A DNA stretch of 64,000 nt from Irpex lacteus. Its lineage: Eukaryota; Basidiomycota; Agaricomycetes; Polyporales; Irpicaceae. The notes beneath the pieces are model-generated. The model made no database searches. It saw nothing but the letters and a program-made list of their open reading frames with translations, and was not told where the DNA came from. The position numbers were made by a program, and so were the translations under genes. This document shows positions 19,749 to 31,644 of the stretch, piece by piece (position 1 is the stretch's first letter; each line of letters opens with the position of its first letter). The stretch is taken from the NCBI GenBank assembly GCA_001986395.2, contig MQVO02000005.1, forward strand, positions 496,001 to 560,000, read 5' to 3'.

Positions 19749-22288
19749 TCACGCCAAGGCCTGTGTTTCATCCACATTAAGGATAAGATGTGTGAAGAAC
19801 CTGATTAGTTCCAAAATACCCTCTGCACGAACAGCTATTGAGGAAGAGACATCAATACAACTGATCCAGCACGATAGGATGGTAAACGCACCTTCATTGA
19901 CGGTATGTGCCCCGTTGTAGTGATCAAAGTCGCTTAAATGACTATACCTGAAGATATGCTTGGTTAGGCTCCAGTAGTGTTTGGTATCTATCAGATCATG
20001 GTCCAATCATAGTCAGCAACTCATCACGTCAATCGACCACTCGAATTCGCATTAACTCACCGGTGTTGCCTACAACGAAGAGGTGTGAGCACTGCTTCAC
20101 ATACTACGTAGAAGGATCAACATACCGCGTAAGGTACCCGGCGCAACGATCACTTTCTTCCCGTTATAAACTTCCCTTTTGGAAGTCTCCAGTACGTTTC
20201 TAATAACGCCCGACAGGAGCTCGTAAGGAGGGCTCTCGATGGTCGGGGTTCTCGGTGCTGGCTCAAGCCCCTTGCCAGCTGAGTCCGCTAGAGTCACCTT
20301 GCCATATGCCGCCTCACGGCTGGCGGGGTCTCCCAGAGCCACTCCGAACGCGTCAACTGATAGGTTGAAGCGTGCGGCTACGGGACTGAGGACATCTACC
20401 AATCGTGATTTCAAAGCGCCTACGGAACTATACGGTGATATGTGAGAATTAGATCCTAAATCCTGATACTGATGTCGTACCTGTAAGCCGCAATCCTATG
20501 GTTCACTACGACGTATGCATTTTCAGGGAGAGCATTGGTCTTGACACCGCCACGAATGATGTCCACGGCCTGTGTCGTGCCGGCGGTAGCTTTGAATAGT
20601 GGGTCGGTACGAGCGAGTTCTTGGGTGAGCTTAGCCAGAGCCTTGTCACTCTTCTGAGATTTTCGGACAAGCTTGGCAAGAGAGCGGGAGAAATCCGGGC
20701 TGTGAGTGGCAAGGCATTGGACTTCCTCGTACAGTGTATCGTTATGATGAAGGGCAGGCTCGTGAGGATTGGCTTCAAGTTCCGTAATCAGTGCAGCGAG
20801 AATGCCAATACTCTGCAAGGCGTCAGAGACATGCTTATTGGTGAAGTGGTTTGATTGTATTCTTACCGTGTGAGGAGGTGGAACACTGGAATGACCTCCT
20901 GGAGTGGCAACTTCCAGGCGAAGGTTGTAGCTACCTTTCTCTGCCACCGAAGGTAAAGCGACAATGGCCTTCTCGCCAATTTCCTGCGATCCTGAAAACA
21001 CATGAGAGCAGGCTAAGAGATATCGAGAACTTTCTTTACCTCCTTCATCTACCAGCAGTGAAAATGCGTTTTCTCCGTAATGCTCAAGCAGGTACTCCTT
21101 TATCGCAGCAGCGCCCTGAGCGACTTGTTAGGGAAGGAACGTGGTTGTAGGGAAGAAGAGGCTTACTACTATACCGCCCCGTTCTTCATCAATACCATAA
21201 GCAAGAACCACAGTACGCTGCGGTTTGAATCCGGCGTTAATGAGAGATTCTATCGCAGTCCTATGGCATGCTCATGAGTATGGTAAGCTGGGGGGTATTC
21301 TGAGCAGACTCACAAAGAACTAATGAGGCCAGATTTGTCATCACAGCTTCCGCGTCCCCAAATCCACTCGCCTAACTTGATGAGCTATATAACATCTCCA
21401 AAGAGCAATCCAACATACCGTCAAACAGCCCAGAGAACGGTGGGTTCTTCCATGTTCCAACAGTGCTGGGTTCAACAGGCACAACATCTACGCTGCAATG
21501 AGTCTTCTCCCATTATTATTTGAGTCTCCAGACTGACCTTGGTGAGCAGTCAACAGAAGAGGCTTGAGCGAGTCATCGCTTCCCTGCCAATGGTATACCA
21601 GAGAGTACGAGTTTACTACGGTTTTCTTCAATGTTGTGTGACTAAAAGGGAAGATGTAAGTATACCAGACCATCAAACATTGACTATGGGCGTACACTTG
21701 GGGGAACTTTGTCTCCAAGAACTCGTGCAATTTACCAAAGATTTCCCAATACGGCTCTTCGCCTGGCGGTTTCAGATCATCAAACACCTCAGTCCTAGGG
21801 AAGTATCAGTACATAAAGATTACATACAGAGATGAATAGACACACGGTATTTGGATCGCACCCGACAGACCCTCGTACGCGCTCCGTTTGAAGCTGTCTG
21901 AGTAGTACAGCGACTCCAAGTTTTCCAGGAGCGCGGCATGCTTGGATGGCGCTAGAGACGAAATCTGAGGGCAGGTTTCAGCTTGCTCGCTGCCTGTGCT
22001 CTCGCGATACCACTCTACAGAATCAGTGACGCGGGGGGCAATGTACATTGTCACGATAACTGCGGTCAAGGCGATAACAAGCACTCGACGCAAAGAAGTC
22101 ATCAGAGAGCGACCCCGTTGTGCAGGCAGAGCGCCATGCTCGAGGTCTCTCTTCTCCGAGTCTGCGGGCCATTCGCCTTTGAGGTCCACCAGATTGTCTG
22201 CAGGCTGTATAGCTGATGTATCTTGTACATGCTTAGAGCCCTGATCCGCACGAAGAAGGCGCGCGACTTTACGATCCTGAGCAAGCAT
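19749..22288 (-). CDS. CPS1: Vacuolar carboxypeptidase S, M20 peptidase
   Basis: Thirteen exons can be followed with consistent phase: 22288-21846, 21794-21696, 21641-21538, 21487-21419, 21371-21314, 21260-21167, 21115-21040, 20991-20867, 20812-20481, 20427-20126, 20069-20061, 19987-19892 and 19834-19749 (630 aa). Residues about 68-84 are a signal-anchor helix, as in yeast Cps1, which reaches the vacuole as a type II membrane precursor. The M20 zinc-site motifs are present: LLTAHQDVVPV, WGRGSCDDKSG, YGIDEERGG, VDEGGSQ and GGHSSVPPPH, then GNTDTKHYW and AHTVNE. The 9-nt exon 20069-20061 supplies the NT of GNTDTKHYW. The start at 22288 is the first ATG; TTG codons upstream are open but not used. 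Confidence 0.93.
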
Positions 22289-23368
22289 CTTGCCCGGCGG
22301 AGTGCTGATGGTGGTTCGCAATCAAGGTGCACAGGTTTCCTGTACAAAACTCTAGACTGATAAGTAAGTGACTGTGCGACCACGCGGACTCGTGTGGCTT
22401 ACTCACAAGATTGCGACGCGTCGACGCGTATCGTTCCCACACAACTAGTACTGCCGGAAGTCGTGCCGACGAGGCTCTATCACGCAAACAGATGGTCTGT
22501 GACATCTTGTTTGATTTACTTGACTTACGGAGAAATGGTGAGAATATGGTAGACCATTTCGTCATACCCCAAGTACTGTAGAGCGAGAAATGGAGGTGGT
22601 GGCCGATAAAAACCGAAGGCGTAATGGTGTGTCACTTTCCTCATGGAATACGGGTTCGGGTGCAGTATGATAACGTAGTATTTGAGCGCGAATGCAATGG
22701 AGGTTAAGAAAGTAGAACGAGAGGAAAGAGCGTGTCGTTGGGAAGAGCAACCAAAATTCAGTGCTGGCTGTGTATGTTTGGTGAGTTGAGTACGATACTA
22801 ATCACTACTTAGTAGCACTTAGTAGTGGCATGTGGCCAAGGTTCGGAGTCTATTTACTATTGTTTGGCAACAGCTTTGTGGCGTCGCCGCCAAGACCTTA
22901 CTCATCTGAACTCGCGATTGACAGGCCAGGAGGTGTTTACTGCCAGTGATGTTTAGAAAATAGACGAAGGCGTATGAGTGTTCCGCTAGAAATGCGTGTC
23001 GATGACATGAGTTGCATGGTTTCTCAACGGCACGTATGTACGCTTAAATGATGCAATATTGATGAGTCAGCTTCTATGCATGACATGATGTACTTGCTCT
23101 GACAGACAGATATATCACTGAGGGAGCCATGAAAGTAGACTGGCCGATATGACACAGAGAGAACGACGGTCATCGAGAGTATTAGTAGCCTATTAGGGTG
23201 AGCAGCCTCGATAACTACACTTAGTACACTGAGTACGTCGATACGGCTAGCAAAGGTGAGCTGGTTCATGTCCATCCGAAATTATAACAGCAAAGAACCA
23301 AGCTAGTTGAATACCCGCTCACGAGAGTATCGATAAGCTCCGACCTCCAAAAACAGCAAGTCACCGAC
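22289..23368. other. Spacer upstream of CPS1
   Basis: This spacer is 1.08 kb. No coding region is supported; short open frames have no splice context. It should hold the CPS1 promoter and the 3' UTR of the coiled-coil gene. Confidence 0.5.
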
Positions 23369-24332
23369 TTATCCTTGAGACTTGCGACGAGGATCATGGG
23401 TTCCCTGATGGTCACGGACGGTACGCTGTGCCTCAGCCATGAATGCAATCTGCCGAAGTCGTTTAAAAGTGAATTAGTGCTCTCGCATCCAACATGGCTC
23501 GAGTAAACGTACATTCTTGGTATACTCTTCCTCTAAAGGTCTCACTTGTCGATATGCCCACCCAAACTCTTCTAGCATTCGCTCCTTTATAACCGGCGAC
23601 GCACCCAAGAAACGGCCGATGCGAGCTTGGATGTCTTTGTCCTTGATAGCTCGCCACTCGAGTGCACTGCCTGGGAATTGAGCATCACGCTTCCGGCGGG
23701 CTTGTTCTTCTTCGTAGGCTAGACTTTCCTGGCGGCGAAGGAGGGTCAGGAGAGTCCTGTTGTGTACGTAGAGAAATGAGAACAGGGCGTCTCTGGCCTC
23801 AATACGTGCTGTGGATTGACGATTGGCCAGGCTCATACAGTAGTTCTGCAATGAAACCGAGCGCGATGAGCGGAACAACTTGGAACAATGCAAACAACTG
23901 ACCTCGATTTCCTCGACGTTTATTGCGTCGTCCTTGCTTAAATACGTGTCTACACGTTCAGCAAGGTATTCTTCGGCCAGGATGTCGTGAAGGTGTTGCA
24001 TTTCGGTTACATGACGGGCTTTAAGCTCCTCAATCTTCTCCTTTACACCGACAGATGTCTCTGGGACGCTCAGCTCTTCTTGCATCGCTGCCAGGCTATG
24101 TCGGGTGCACTGATGTGGGCATTATCTAGCTATAGTAGTATCTCAAAACATACCTGGGAGCGTACGAACCTTTCACTGTCGAAACCAGGTCTGCCAGCCT
24201 GCGGTCGGCGACCGCAGTCTGTATTTCATGAGGAGTCTTGAGCTTTATTGAATTGATTTGACCACTAGAGTCTGCCACGGGCTCAGACATTGTCTGCACG
24301 ATTGGATCTATCCATCCATTTCCTTCTCCCAT
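23369..24332 (-). CDS. Conserved-looking coiled-coil protein, function unknown
   Basis: The model has four exons: 24332-24154, 24095-23903, 23845-23513 and 23449-23369 (261 aa). The protein is soluble and largely helical, with Glu/Arg/Lys-rich heptads (EKIEELKARHVTEMQHL, RRQESLAYEEEQARRKRD). It has no signal peptide or membrane segment. I do not recognise the family. The start at 24332 gives MGEGNGW; a second in-frame ATG at 24290 is also possible. The gene is divergent from the VPS9 gene, with 371 nt between starts. Smooth phase across all three introns supports a real gene. Confidence 0.75.
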
Positions 24333-24703
24333 TTTGACGATACTAACGCAATTCAGATGAAGGTGTTGGAACCAGGTGGGGAAGGCAAGGTGAAGATGGA
24401 GGTTCGGTCTCAAGAGCGCAGTCTTGGGACTCTTGGCGTCACTCAGTGTGTACTCTGTAATGATACCTCCATCTCGTCTGTAAACTACTTCCACTCTACG
24501 TCTTCTACGCTCGACGGAAGGAGGATTGGATTGCTTGTTGGGTTGTAGAGAGTCTATTCTGTAATACCGGTGCATGGTGCGCATCGTCGTTCTATTCTAA
24601 ACTGTTAACGCGTGGCTAATTGCTCCTACTTATCCTCTGGAAATGGCCAGCCTGTCCATATCCAACATTTCTCCTCCGATTATTCCTGTAAAGTACTACC
24701 GAC

Positions 24704-27700
24704 ATGAACCCTGAGTCAAAGCGCAACAGCCTGCACCCTGCAGTTTCCATCGCTCGGTCCCACGGGAACCTAATACGCACAAGCTCGCATGAGTCTCTGA
24801 CTGCGCACCCATTGCTCTCCCCCACACTACCTGGATCCTCCTCGTCTTCGGTATCATCTACCTCAACCACTGCAGTCGAGGCTCATCCTACTCAAGCAGC
24901 GGCGACACGATATGTACCGTATACACCAAGACAGCGCGCACAGCCGACATCTACGGCGACAGGTCTGACGATACAGTCCACTGTGCAAGCTTCGCCCCAG
25001 CCGCATAGCTCGCAAGGAGATGCGACGACCAAACTTCAACTGATGAACCTGAAGGCGGCTGCTCAGAAGGGAGGCTTGGATTCTGCAAGTACTGGCTGGG
25101 CATTGCTAGAGAAGCTCGGAACGGAGACCGATCACGGTGCCGAATGGAATGCAATATGGGATGCTATCTCTGTAGGAAAGGTACGTCGTATTTTGCTTAT
25201 ACCAAACGACAAATATTGATGTACTACACTAGGCGACGCTGTTGCTGCCTCTGGAGGCGCATCCTCCGAACGAAGTGATCACTGTGGAATTCATCAAGGA
25301 CCATATTGCCTTCTGGGATGGGACGAATGCTGAAGCACCTATGGTCACTCTGTCTGGGATGCGTGGGACGATGGCAGAGTACGTCTACTGTGTCGAGTCT
25401 GATCAAGGACACTGATGCTTTCCCAGTGAATTGCTTGTTATTCGATCTACAGTTGACACATCGTCGAAAGCCTACCATGCCATACAGGATCCCTCAACTC
25501 GGTCGTCTGCTCTTGGCTCTCTTCCTCCCTTACCTCTCACAGCATCGGTCACCAAGTCAAGCCCATCATCATCTGAACCACCCTCGCCTCTTCCGCTCCC
25601 GACATCTCCGAAACCCACACCGGAGTCTTTGTATCCATCATACAATCTTACATCACATCACCCGTCACTTCCATTGCCTCCCCGACCTCATTCAGTATCC
25701 AGCCCACTGAAGCCTCCACTACCACCTCGCCCTCGCCCTGCTCCCGCAGCAGCAGCCGCTAGCGCTGGAGCCAGGCTATCCACCTCGTTTGCCTCTTTAT
25801 TTGGACGCGCAGCACCAGCAACACCTCCGGCTAGCCCTCAAACGGGGGCCACGCCACTACAAGCCAACGCCCCAGCTACTTCCCCATCAGAATCTCAGAC
25901 GCACCCAGGATCGGATAGTACAGAGCATGTCATTGGCGTGCCTGCATTCACGATCTCGAGGCGTATCATACGGAAGGATGTAGCGCGTTCGGTACTCAAG
26001 GCCTTACATAGTGATATCCGAGCTGGTCTTGCTCCCAGTGGTGCGCCGTCTTGGGTGGCAGAGCGTTTGGAAGAGTTCGCAGAGCGCGAAGGGCTACTTC
26101 CATTCGTGAAGTCGAAGGTGAAGAACGAAGACGGGAGTGTGGGAGGATACGTCATGGGCACTGGGTTACCCGGGGACTCAAGCATGGATGATATCGGACA
26201 GCGGTTCCAGGAGTTTTATGGGGATGTCGAGGAAACGTTGATTAAACGAAGGTGGAAGGGAAAGTCGGCCTTTGTCAGAGGGTTGCATTTCCAGCACAGG
26301 CATGCTAGCACAGGATCTATCTCGTCGTCCACAGAGAACACAGATTTGGACGAGAAGGCGTCGATAGATGACAGTGCGAGGGACGACGATGATACGGAGA
26401 AGGAGAGTGAGGCGGAGGACCACCCTGAGGATGAGAAGAGCAAGCGAATTCGAGAGGTGGTCGAAGCTGTGGAGAAAACACTTTGTACCGTTTTCTATGA
26501 TCGGTATGTTCCCCTAGCTCTGAATGGTGCTCATTATCTCACCAAGCCCTCTAGACTATTTTTGCAAGGCTGTTCTGATGACGCTACCCACGACGAAGCT
26601 CTATCAAGCCGTATAGCTGCTGTGAACCTTCTGGATCTTACCCTCGACCATCTAGGAGTGGATGTTGGGAACTCAGGGGCTGCCGTCGAATCCGTTGTCA
26701 AAGCTTGCGGCGAAAGTACGTATGGTTTACCCCGTTTCTCCTCGTATGCTTATTGAAGGCTTCTCAGCTATGACACAACTCGACGCCGTTTGTCGTTCTC
26801 CTGCTGACAAGGCAGCTGTTCTTGTTGCGGCCCATAAGATTCTAGTTGGTGAGTGAGTCTAAGACAGTCCCGAAGCAGTTGCTAATCATTCTGAGCAGAT
26901 GGCCTCTCGAGACTACCACCGATCAAGCTAAAGCCTGAGGATGAGATACACGACGACAAAACACCCCGCGCCATCAATTTCGACCGTAATAATGCCGAAG
27001 ACGAAGACGACGTAGCAAGTCTGCGTGATCTCACAACCTCTCCTGGGCTCTTGCACGACTCACCGACAGTAGTTTTGTCCCCCAACTCGACGAGGGCACA
27101 GGACGGTGAGGAACCAGTAACACCTGCTGCGGAGATCTCCCACGACTCGAAGACCGTGGCCCCACGTACTGTCTCACCCCGCCTAACAATCTCACCAGCG
27201 CCGCCATCAGTCCCAACACCAGTGTCTGGCGATATAATCCTACCACTCATGATCTTCGCTGCTGTGAAAGCTAACCCGCCCCATCTTGTATCCCATCTCC
27301 TGTATACCCAACGCTTCCGCAACCAGGCAGTAGGTGGTGAAGAGAGCTATTGCCTGATCAACGTGATGGCGGTAGCTGAGTTCCTGGAGAACGTGGACCT
27401 TGCAGCTCTTGGACTTGGTGACAGCGAGAAGAACGTCATAAGGTACTATCCTGTTCATATCTTTATCAGCATTCATTCATTCATCGGTATAACAGCACTG
27501 CGGAGTTGACGCCCATCACTGTAACACGGCCTGGTACAGAGCCCGCTTCACCTCGTAGTGTTCAAGCAGGTCTTCGTGGCCGTGTGGAACAACAAGTCGA
27601 CGCCATTGCAGGCTCCGCTAATAAAGTCCTAACTGGCGTTGTAGATACGTCCTTTGGCGTTCTGCGTGCTCTACTGCCTGGTAATCAATCAACTGAGAGT

Positions 27701-28449
27701 CCCGCGGCTGATCCTGAACTTCAAGAGTCCGCACCGTGGAACGTGTCGCGTCCGGGCTTCGGCCTTTTACGTCGGGACACCGCATTCTCAATAGCCAGCA
27801 TCGCCGCTTCGTTGCCCGGTGCGGGCATACGGGCGAAAACACCTGTGCAGAAGGACGAGGATGGTCAGCAGCTTGTAGAGGTACCCTCGCGGCCTGCCTC
27901 TATTCGATCGGCTCGACGAGAAGAGTCTTCTGACGAGGAAGATGAAGACGACGATGAGGAAGGGGACGAGGAATCCGAGGATGAAGAGGAAGAGCACGAC
28001 ACACGTAGTATACGCAGTTTTGAGAGTATGATGAGTAGTAGGAGCAACAGGAAGAGACGCAAGCCTCCTAGGGGACGGAAGAGCATCACCGATCGACTGG
28101 CAAGCATGCCTGGACTATCGCGGCTAGCGCATCAACAGCAAGCATCTGAACTCGGCGCGGTCAGTTTCATCTCAGTGATATATTTGGAAATAAAACTCAA
28201 ATTCTTGTACAGACCTCTCCAACTGCGTCGCGTCGTTCTTCGCTGTTAGTACCCCCAATCAACAGTCGATACGACTCGCCTTCATCTTCGCGAGCGGCTT
28301 CACCGGTGGCTATCCGTATAACACCTCCGAACCCTCGTTTCCTTGAAGCAACCGAAGACGATATCAGAGTCTCGGAAGTTGGGGAACTTCTTCGGGAGTA
28401 CAAGCGAATGGTAGAAGCAGTTCGCGCTATGGGCGGATTCCACGAGTAG
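24704..28449 (+). CDS. VPS9-domain Rab5-type guanine nucleotide exchange factor
   Basis: The model has eight exons: 24704-25180, 25233-25378, 25427-26503, 26555-26715, 26768-26848, 26899-27442, 27496-28159 and 28213-28449 (1128 aa). The Ser/Pro-rich N-terminus is disordered. Residues about 540-840 form the helical bundle and VPS9 core, with D-I-I-L-P-L-M-I, then NPPHLVSHLLYTQRF and GEESYCLINVMAVAEFLENV. The conserved Asp and Tyr of Rab5 exchange factors are present. A long acidic insert sits inside the domain between DKAAVLVAAHKIL and the core. The C-terminus has a Glu/Asp run followed by a basic patch (NRKRRKPPRGRK). It probably activates Vps21/Ypt-type GTPases on endosomes. The size is larger than yeast Vps9 and nearer to fungal Muk1-like proteins. 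Confidence 0.88.
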
Positions 28450-29014
28450 ATTGGTAGTGTATGTTTAACATGGGTATAGATATGAATTTCAGACGGGAGC
28501 CCTATTATCTGGCTCGCTTGATGAGCCTAACTCCGACGTTCTGTTACTACAGCGACATTAGCCATGGTACACCAACGGGGGCTTGTTGACGAAGCTCCAC
28601 TGACATAAACTGCCCCTTTGGGCAGGTTACGCTGCACTCAATCGTTGATCCGAAACTCGGCACTGTCAACTCTAAGATCACACCTACCTTTGACCTTCTT
28701 TCAATAGGTACCGTAACGAACGAGGCAGTTGTATGGATAATTAGATGGCATTGACCGTCATTGTACTATTCAATGTAGCAGACGATTACGATACACTTCT
28801 TGTCTTTGGATTTATCGCATCAAACTCTCCGAGAAGAAGGCAGGCCACGCTGTGTACACGCACAACTCAGTAATATCAAACGTTCTGAGGAGATCGAAGA
28901 TGTCTACACGCGAACCCTTTCCCCGGTAGCATGAAAAGAGGTACCAGGTAGTATTACTTATCTCTATGTTACTATATCCTTCCAGCCATGAGTCGTCACT
29001 AAGTCACGTATGCA
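28450..29014. other. Convergent 3' spacer
   Basis: This 565-nt stretch lies between the VPS9 gene and MYND copy 4. No coding or repeat feature can be supported. Confidence 0.5.
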
Positions 29015-31013
29015 CTAACACTTGACTCGCGATCTACCACATACATACTTGTGGCCTGCCATCCAGTCCCTAGATAATGTAAGTGAGACAATGTGAAATT
29101 ATATGCAAAGACGAAATCATTGAAAGACTTACTTTGTTTGGCATCGCGGACCGCAATAGAATGCAGACCAACACCCTTTGCAGATCTTTCGGACACCATG
29201 AAGCGGTTTCTGACCAAAGCACGGGCATTCAGCAGAGAAGCAGCCCACGAACTTCTCTTTTTCAGTGACGTAGTCCGTAAGTCCCATGTCATCATCTCTT
29301 GATATGAAGCTGAGGTTGAAGTCCCGCCCAATATCTTCCCATCGCTTGAGGAGGCTCCGTAAAGCCGCCCGCACCTCTTCATCCTGCCGATGCACTTCAG
29401 TCTGAAGCAGAGCAGAACGTAATTTCGTGAGCGCAGGATGCCAATGGACTTGCAGAACGCGACGCAAGTAAAGATAGTTGCGTCGGTGAGTTTGATCTTT
29501 CACCAATCGTGCTTTCCCTTTTCTAGAAATGGCTTCGTAGGCGTGCAGATACATATAGACGATATCTGGACTCTTATTAGTGTCAGGAGACGTGTCAGAG
29601 GTTTTGAAGACGTGCTTAGCTGCGTTTTACCATGCGGTAGGCACTGACAAACATAAACGAGGGATTGTGCCACCATATGGACGTAGTTATATCGATATGT
29701 GTTGCTCTCGATACTCTCTGTTATGGCGTTTGTGAGTCCCCTCGGGTCGGTTGGCCGTTGCGAGCTACCAGCGAAGAAACCACTACAAAGTGGACTTATG
29801 AATTACTAGTTATCTATCTCGAAGCCGGATAACACTCACCCATGGGCGGCAAGAAAGTGGAATGCAATCTCACCGGGATCACTGGTACGCTGACCCTCTC
29901 GCACCTGTGTATATCCGTAACACTCATACCTCTGAGCAGCAGCAGCCCACACGTGCATCATCCTTTCTATCCAGCTAGTCGTTTCCTGCTCGCCTCCGTG
30001 CGCGATGAGCAGGCTCATCACCTCGAGGGTATCTCTGTATCTCGTCGAATCCATTGGCGTCCCTCGAACCATCACACGACGAATTACCTCCGCCACTCCG
30101 CCCTTGATTGCCGGGATAATTTCCCTACAAAATATCACCGTGTTTTGTTCCCGCATTGCTGCGTCTGCGTTCCGGTCTCCTGTACTGGCATGTCCTTGTT
30201 GCAACATATCCAGGATGTAACGCCCATCGAACCTGAATCGTTCGTCCAATTCTTTTGGTGGATAAATCCAGAAGTAAAATCCCAGATGAGCAGCATATAC
30301 TGTCAATGGAGGAATTACAATGCGAGAGTTCGTGGAACTGAAGCCCACGTGAGTAGACTCTTAATATATTTGAGTATCAGTAACTCACTGAAGCCTAGCA
30401 AAGAGAGTAAAGTACCCTGCGAGCAACTCCGCTACCTTTGCGTTGACACCTCTGGCCAGCTTTGCAAAAATTTCGGAAAATATCGTATCCTTGTTCTCCC
30501 ACAGCAGTTTCCACAGAGCAGGAAGCCGTTCGGTGAAGCGTCGGACCTTCTCCTCGCGAAGACATAAATGTAATTTGCTGCGGAAAAGCGTCAAGCATTC
30601 AATAACGAGGGTGAATCGCCACTGTGATGCCAGATTCGTTTCGTTAGAAACGTAAAACGAATGCAGAGTATAGCACTCACGGCGACTGGTACTACATTAT
30701 CCCAATGTTGAACATCACGCTTGAGCCCATCCTTTAAAAGATCATACCATTTGCGATCGGAAACAAGCTCCAGAAGTGCTAATGGGAAATCCGACCACCA
30801 CAGACGATCTGCAAGCACTGGGGTGAGATTCGTCCACGGAAATGATGCCATTAATGGCACGAGTCTTGGGTCGTCATTGTGAAACATTTCTTTCACGAGG
30901 CCTGAGACTACCTCTGCTCCATTATCGAATAGAGCAACGTACTCCGGCGATCCGATAGGACCTGAAGCCGCCATGTATGTTGTCGAACTTGCAAAGGAAC
31001 TCCTGCTCGACAT
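29015..31013 (-). CDS. MYND-finger protein, dispersed inverted copy 4
   Basis: The model has six exons: 31013-30681, 30621-30389, 30337-29840, 29782-29631, 29565-29133 and 29069-29015 (567 aa). Exon number, all intron phases and exon 2 length (233 nt) are the same as in tandem copies 2 and 3, about 17 kb away on the other strand. The finger is C-F-S-A-E-C, CKGCW, FYCGPRCQ and DWMAGHKYVC, followed by a short basic tail. The N-terminal part is the most diverged of the four, so this is probably an older duplicate. The start was chosen by alignment (MSSRSSF); an open frame extends 24 codons further upstream. Confidence 0.87.
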
Positions 31014-31644
31014 GAGCAACCGAAGCCCAAATAGGCCACTGGCACAGTTTAAAAGTGATGCCTGTTCGTATGTAACATGCTTCAAGTGGTTGTACCAACT
31101 CCTTAGGACAGTTACGAGGCGTACCTCTTAAGCTTCAGCTGACCAAATAAGGGCTTGGAGGTAGTGTTAGTGATACGACGTGTCAAGTGTAAAAAAGTAG
31201 CGCGGTGCGTCAGACGCCCCGAGTCCCCGCTTATATGAAGGTTGCATGCTGCTGCTTGACAAATTGTTGACATAAGAGAGCAGCCCGATGGCGCCAATCG
31301 GGTGGAGTCTTGCCTAGCAAATGTCAATTTCGTCAAACAAGAGCACGTTGGAATCCTTGTTGATGGCCCCACAAATACAGCGGGAAAAGAAAAAGATCGC
31401 TGGAAGTATAAAGTCGAATAAGGCTGAAGCAATCTGATAATGTCCTTAGCAATGCCATTAATCGGAAAACGGGGAGAATACATGGACGCGCCAAATAAAT
31501 TCTGCAGATATCTCTGTCCTTCTTCAAAGGATCCCAAACCCGCCTTGCAGAGAAGACAACGACGGTTAGTATATTCGAAACCGAGGAGATTGTGGTGTTT
31601 AGACACAGTCCGCCATGTAAGCTCACATACATCTGTATACACCA
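31014..31644. other. Spacer with an unsupported 177-codon minus-strand frame
   Basis: An open frame (31112-31645, minus) overlaps the end of the G-patch gene. It has no recognisable motif, signal peptide or exon context. I treat the region as promoter of MYND copy 4 plus 3' UTR of the G-patch gene. Confidence 0.4.

Noticed and set aside
27788..28107. Ser/Leu-rich minus-strand frames inside the VPS9 gene
   Set aside because: Antisense of the Glu/Asp-rich coding stretch.
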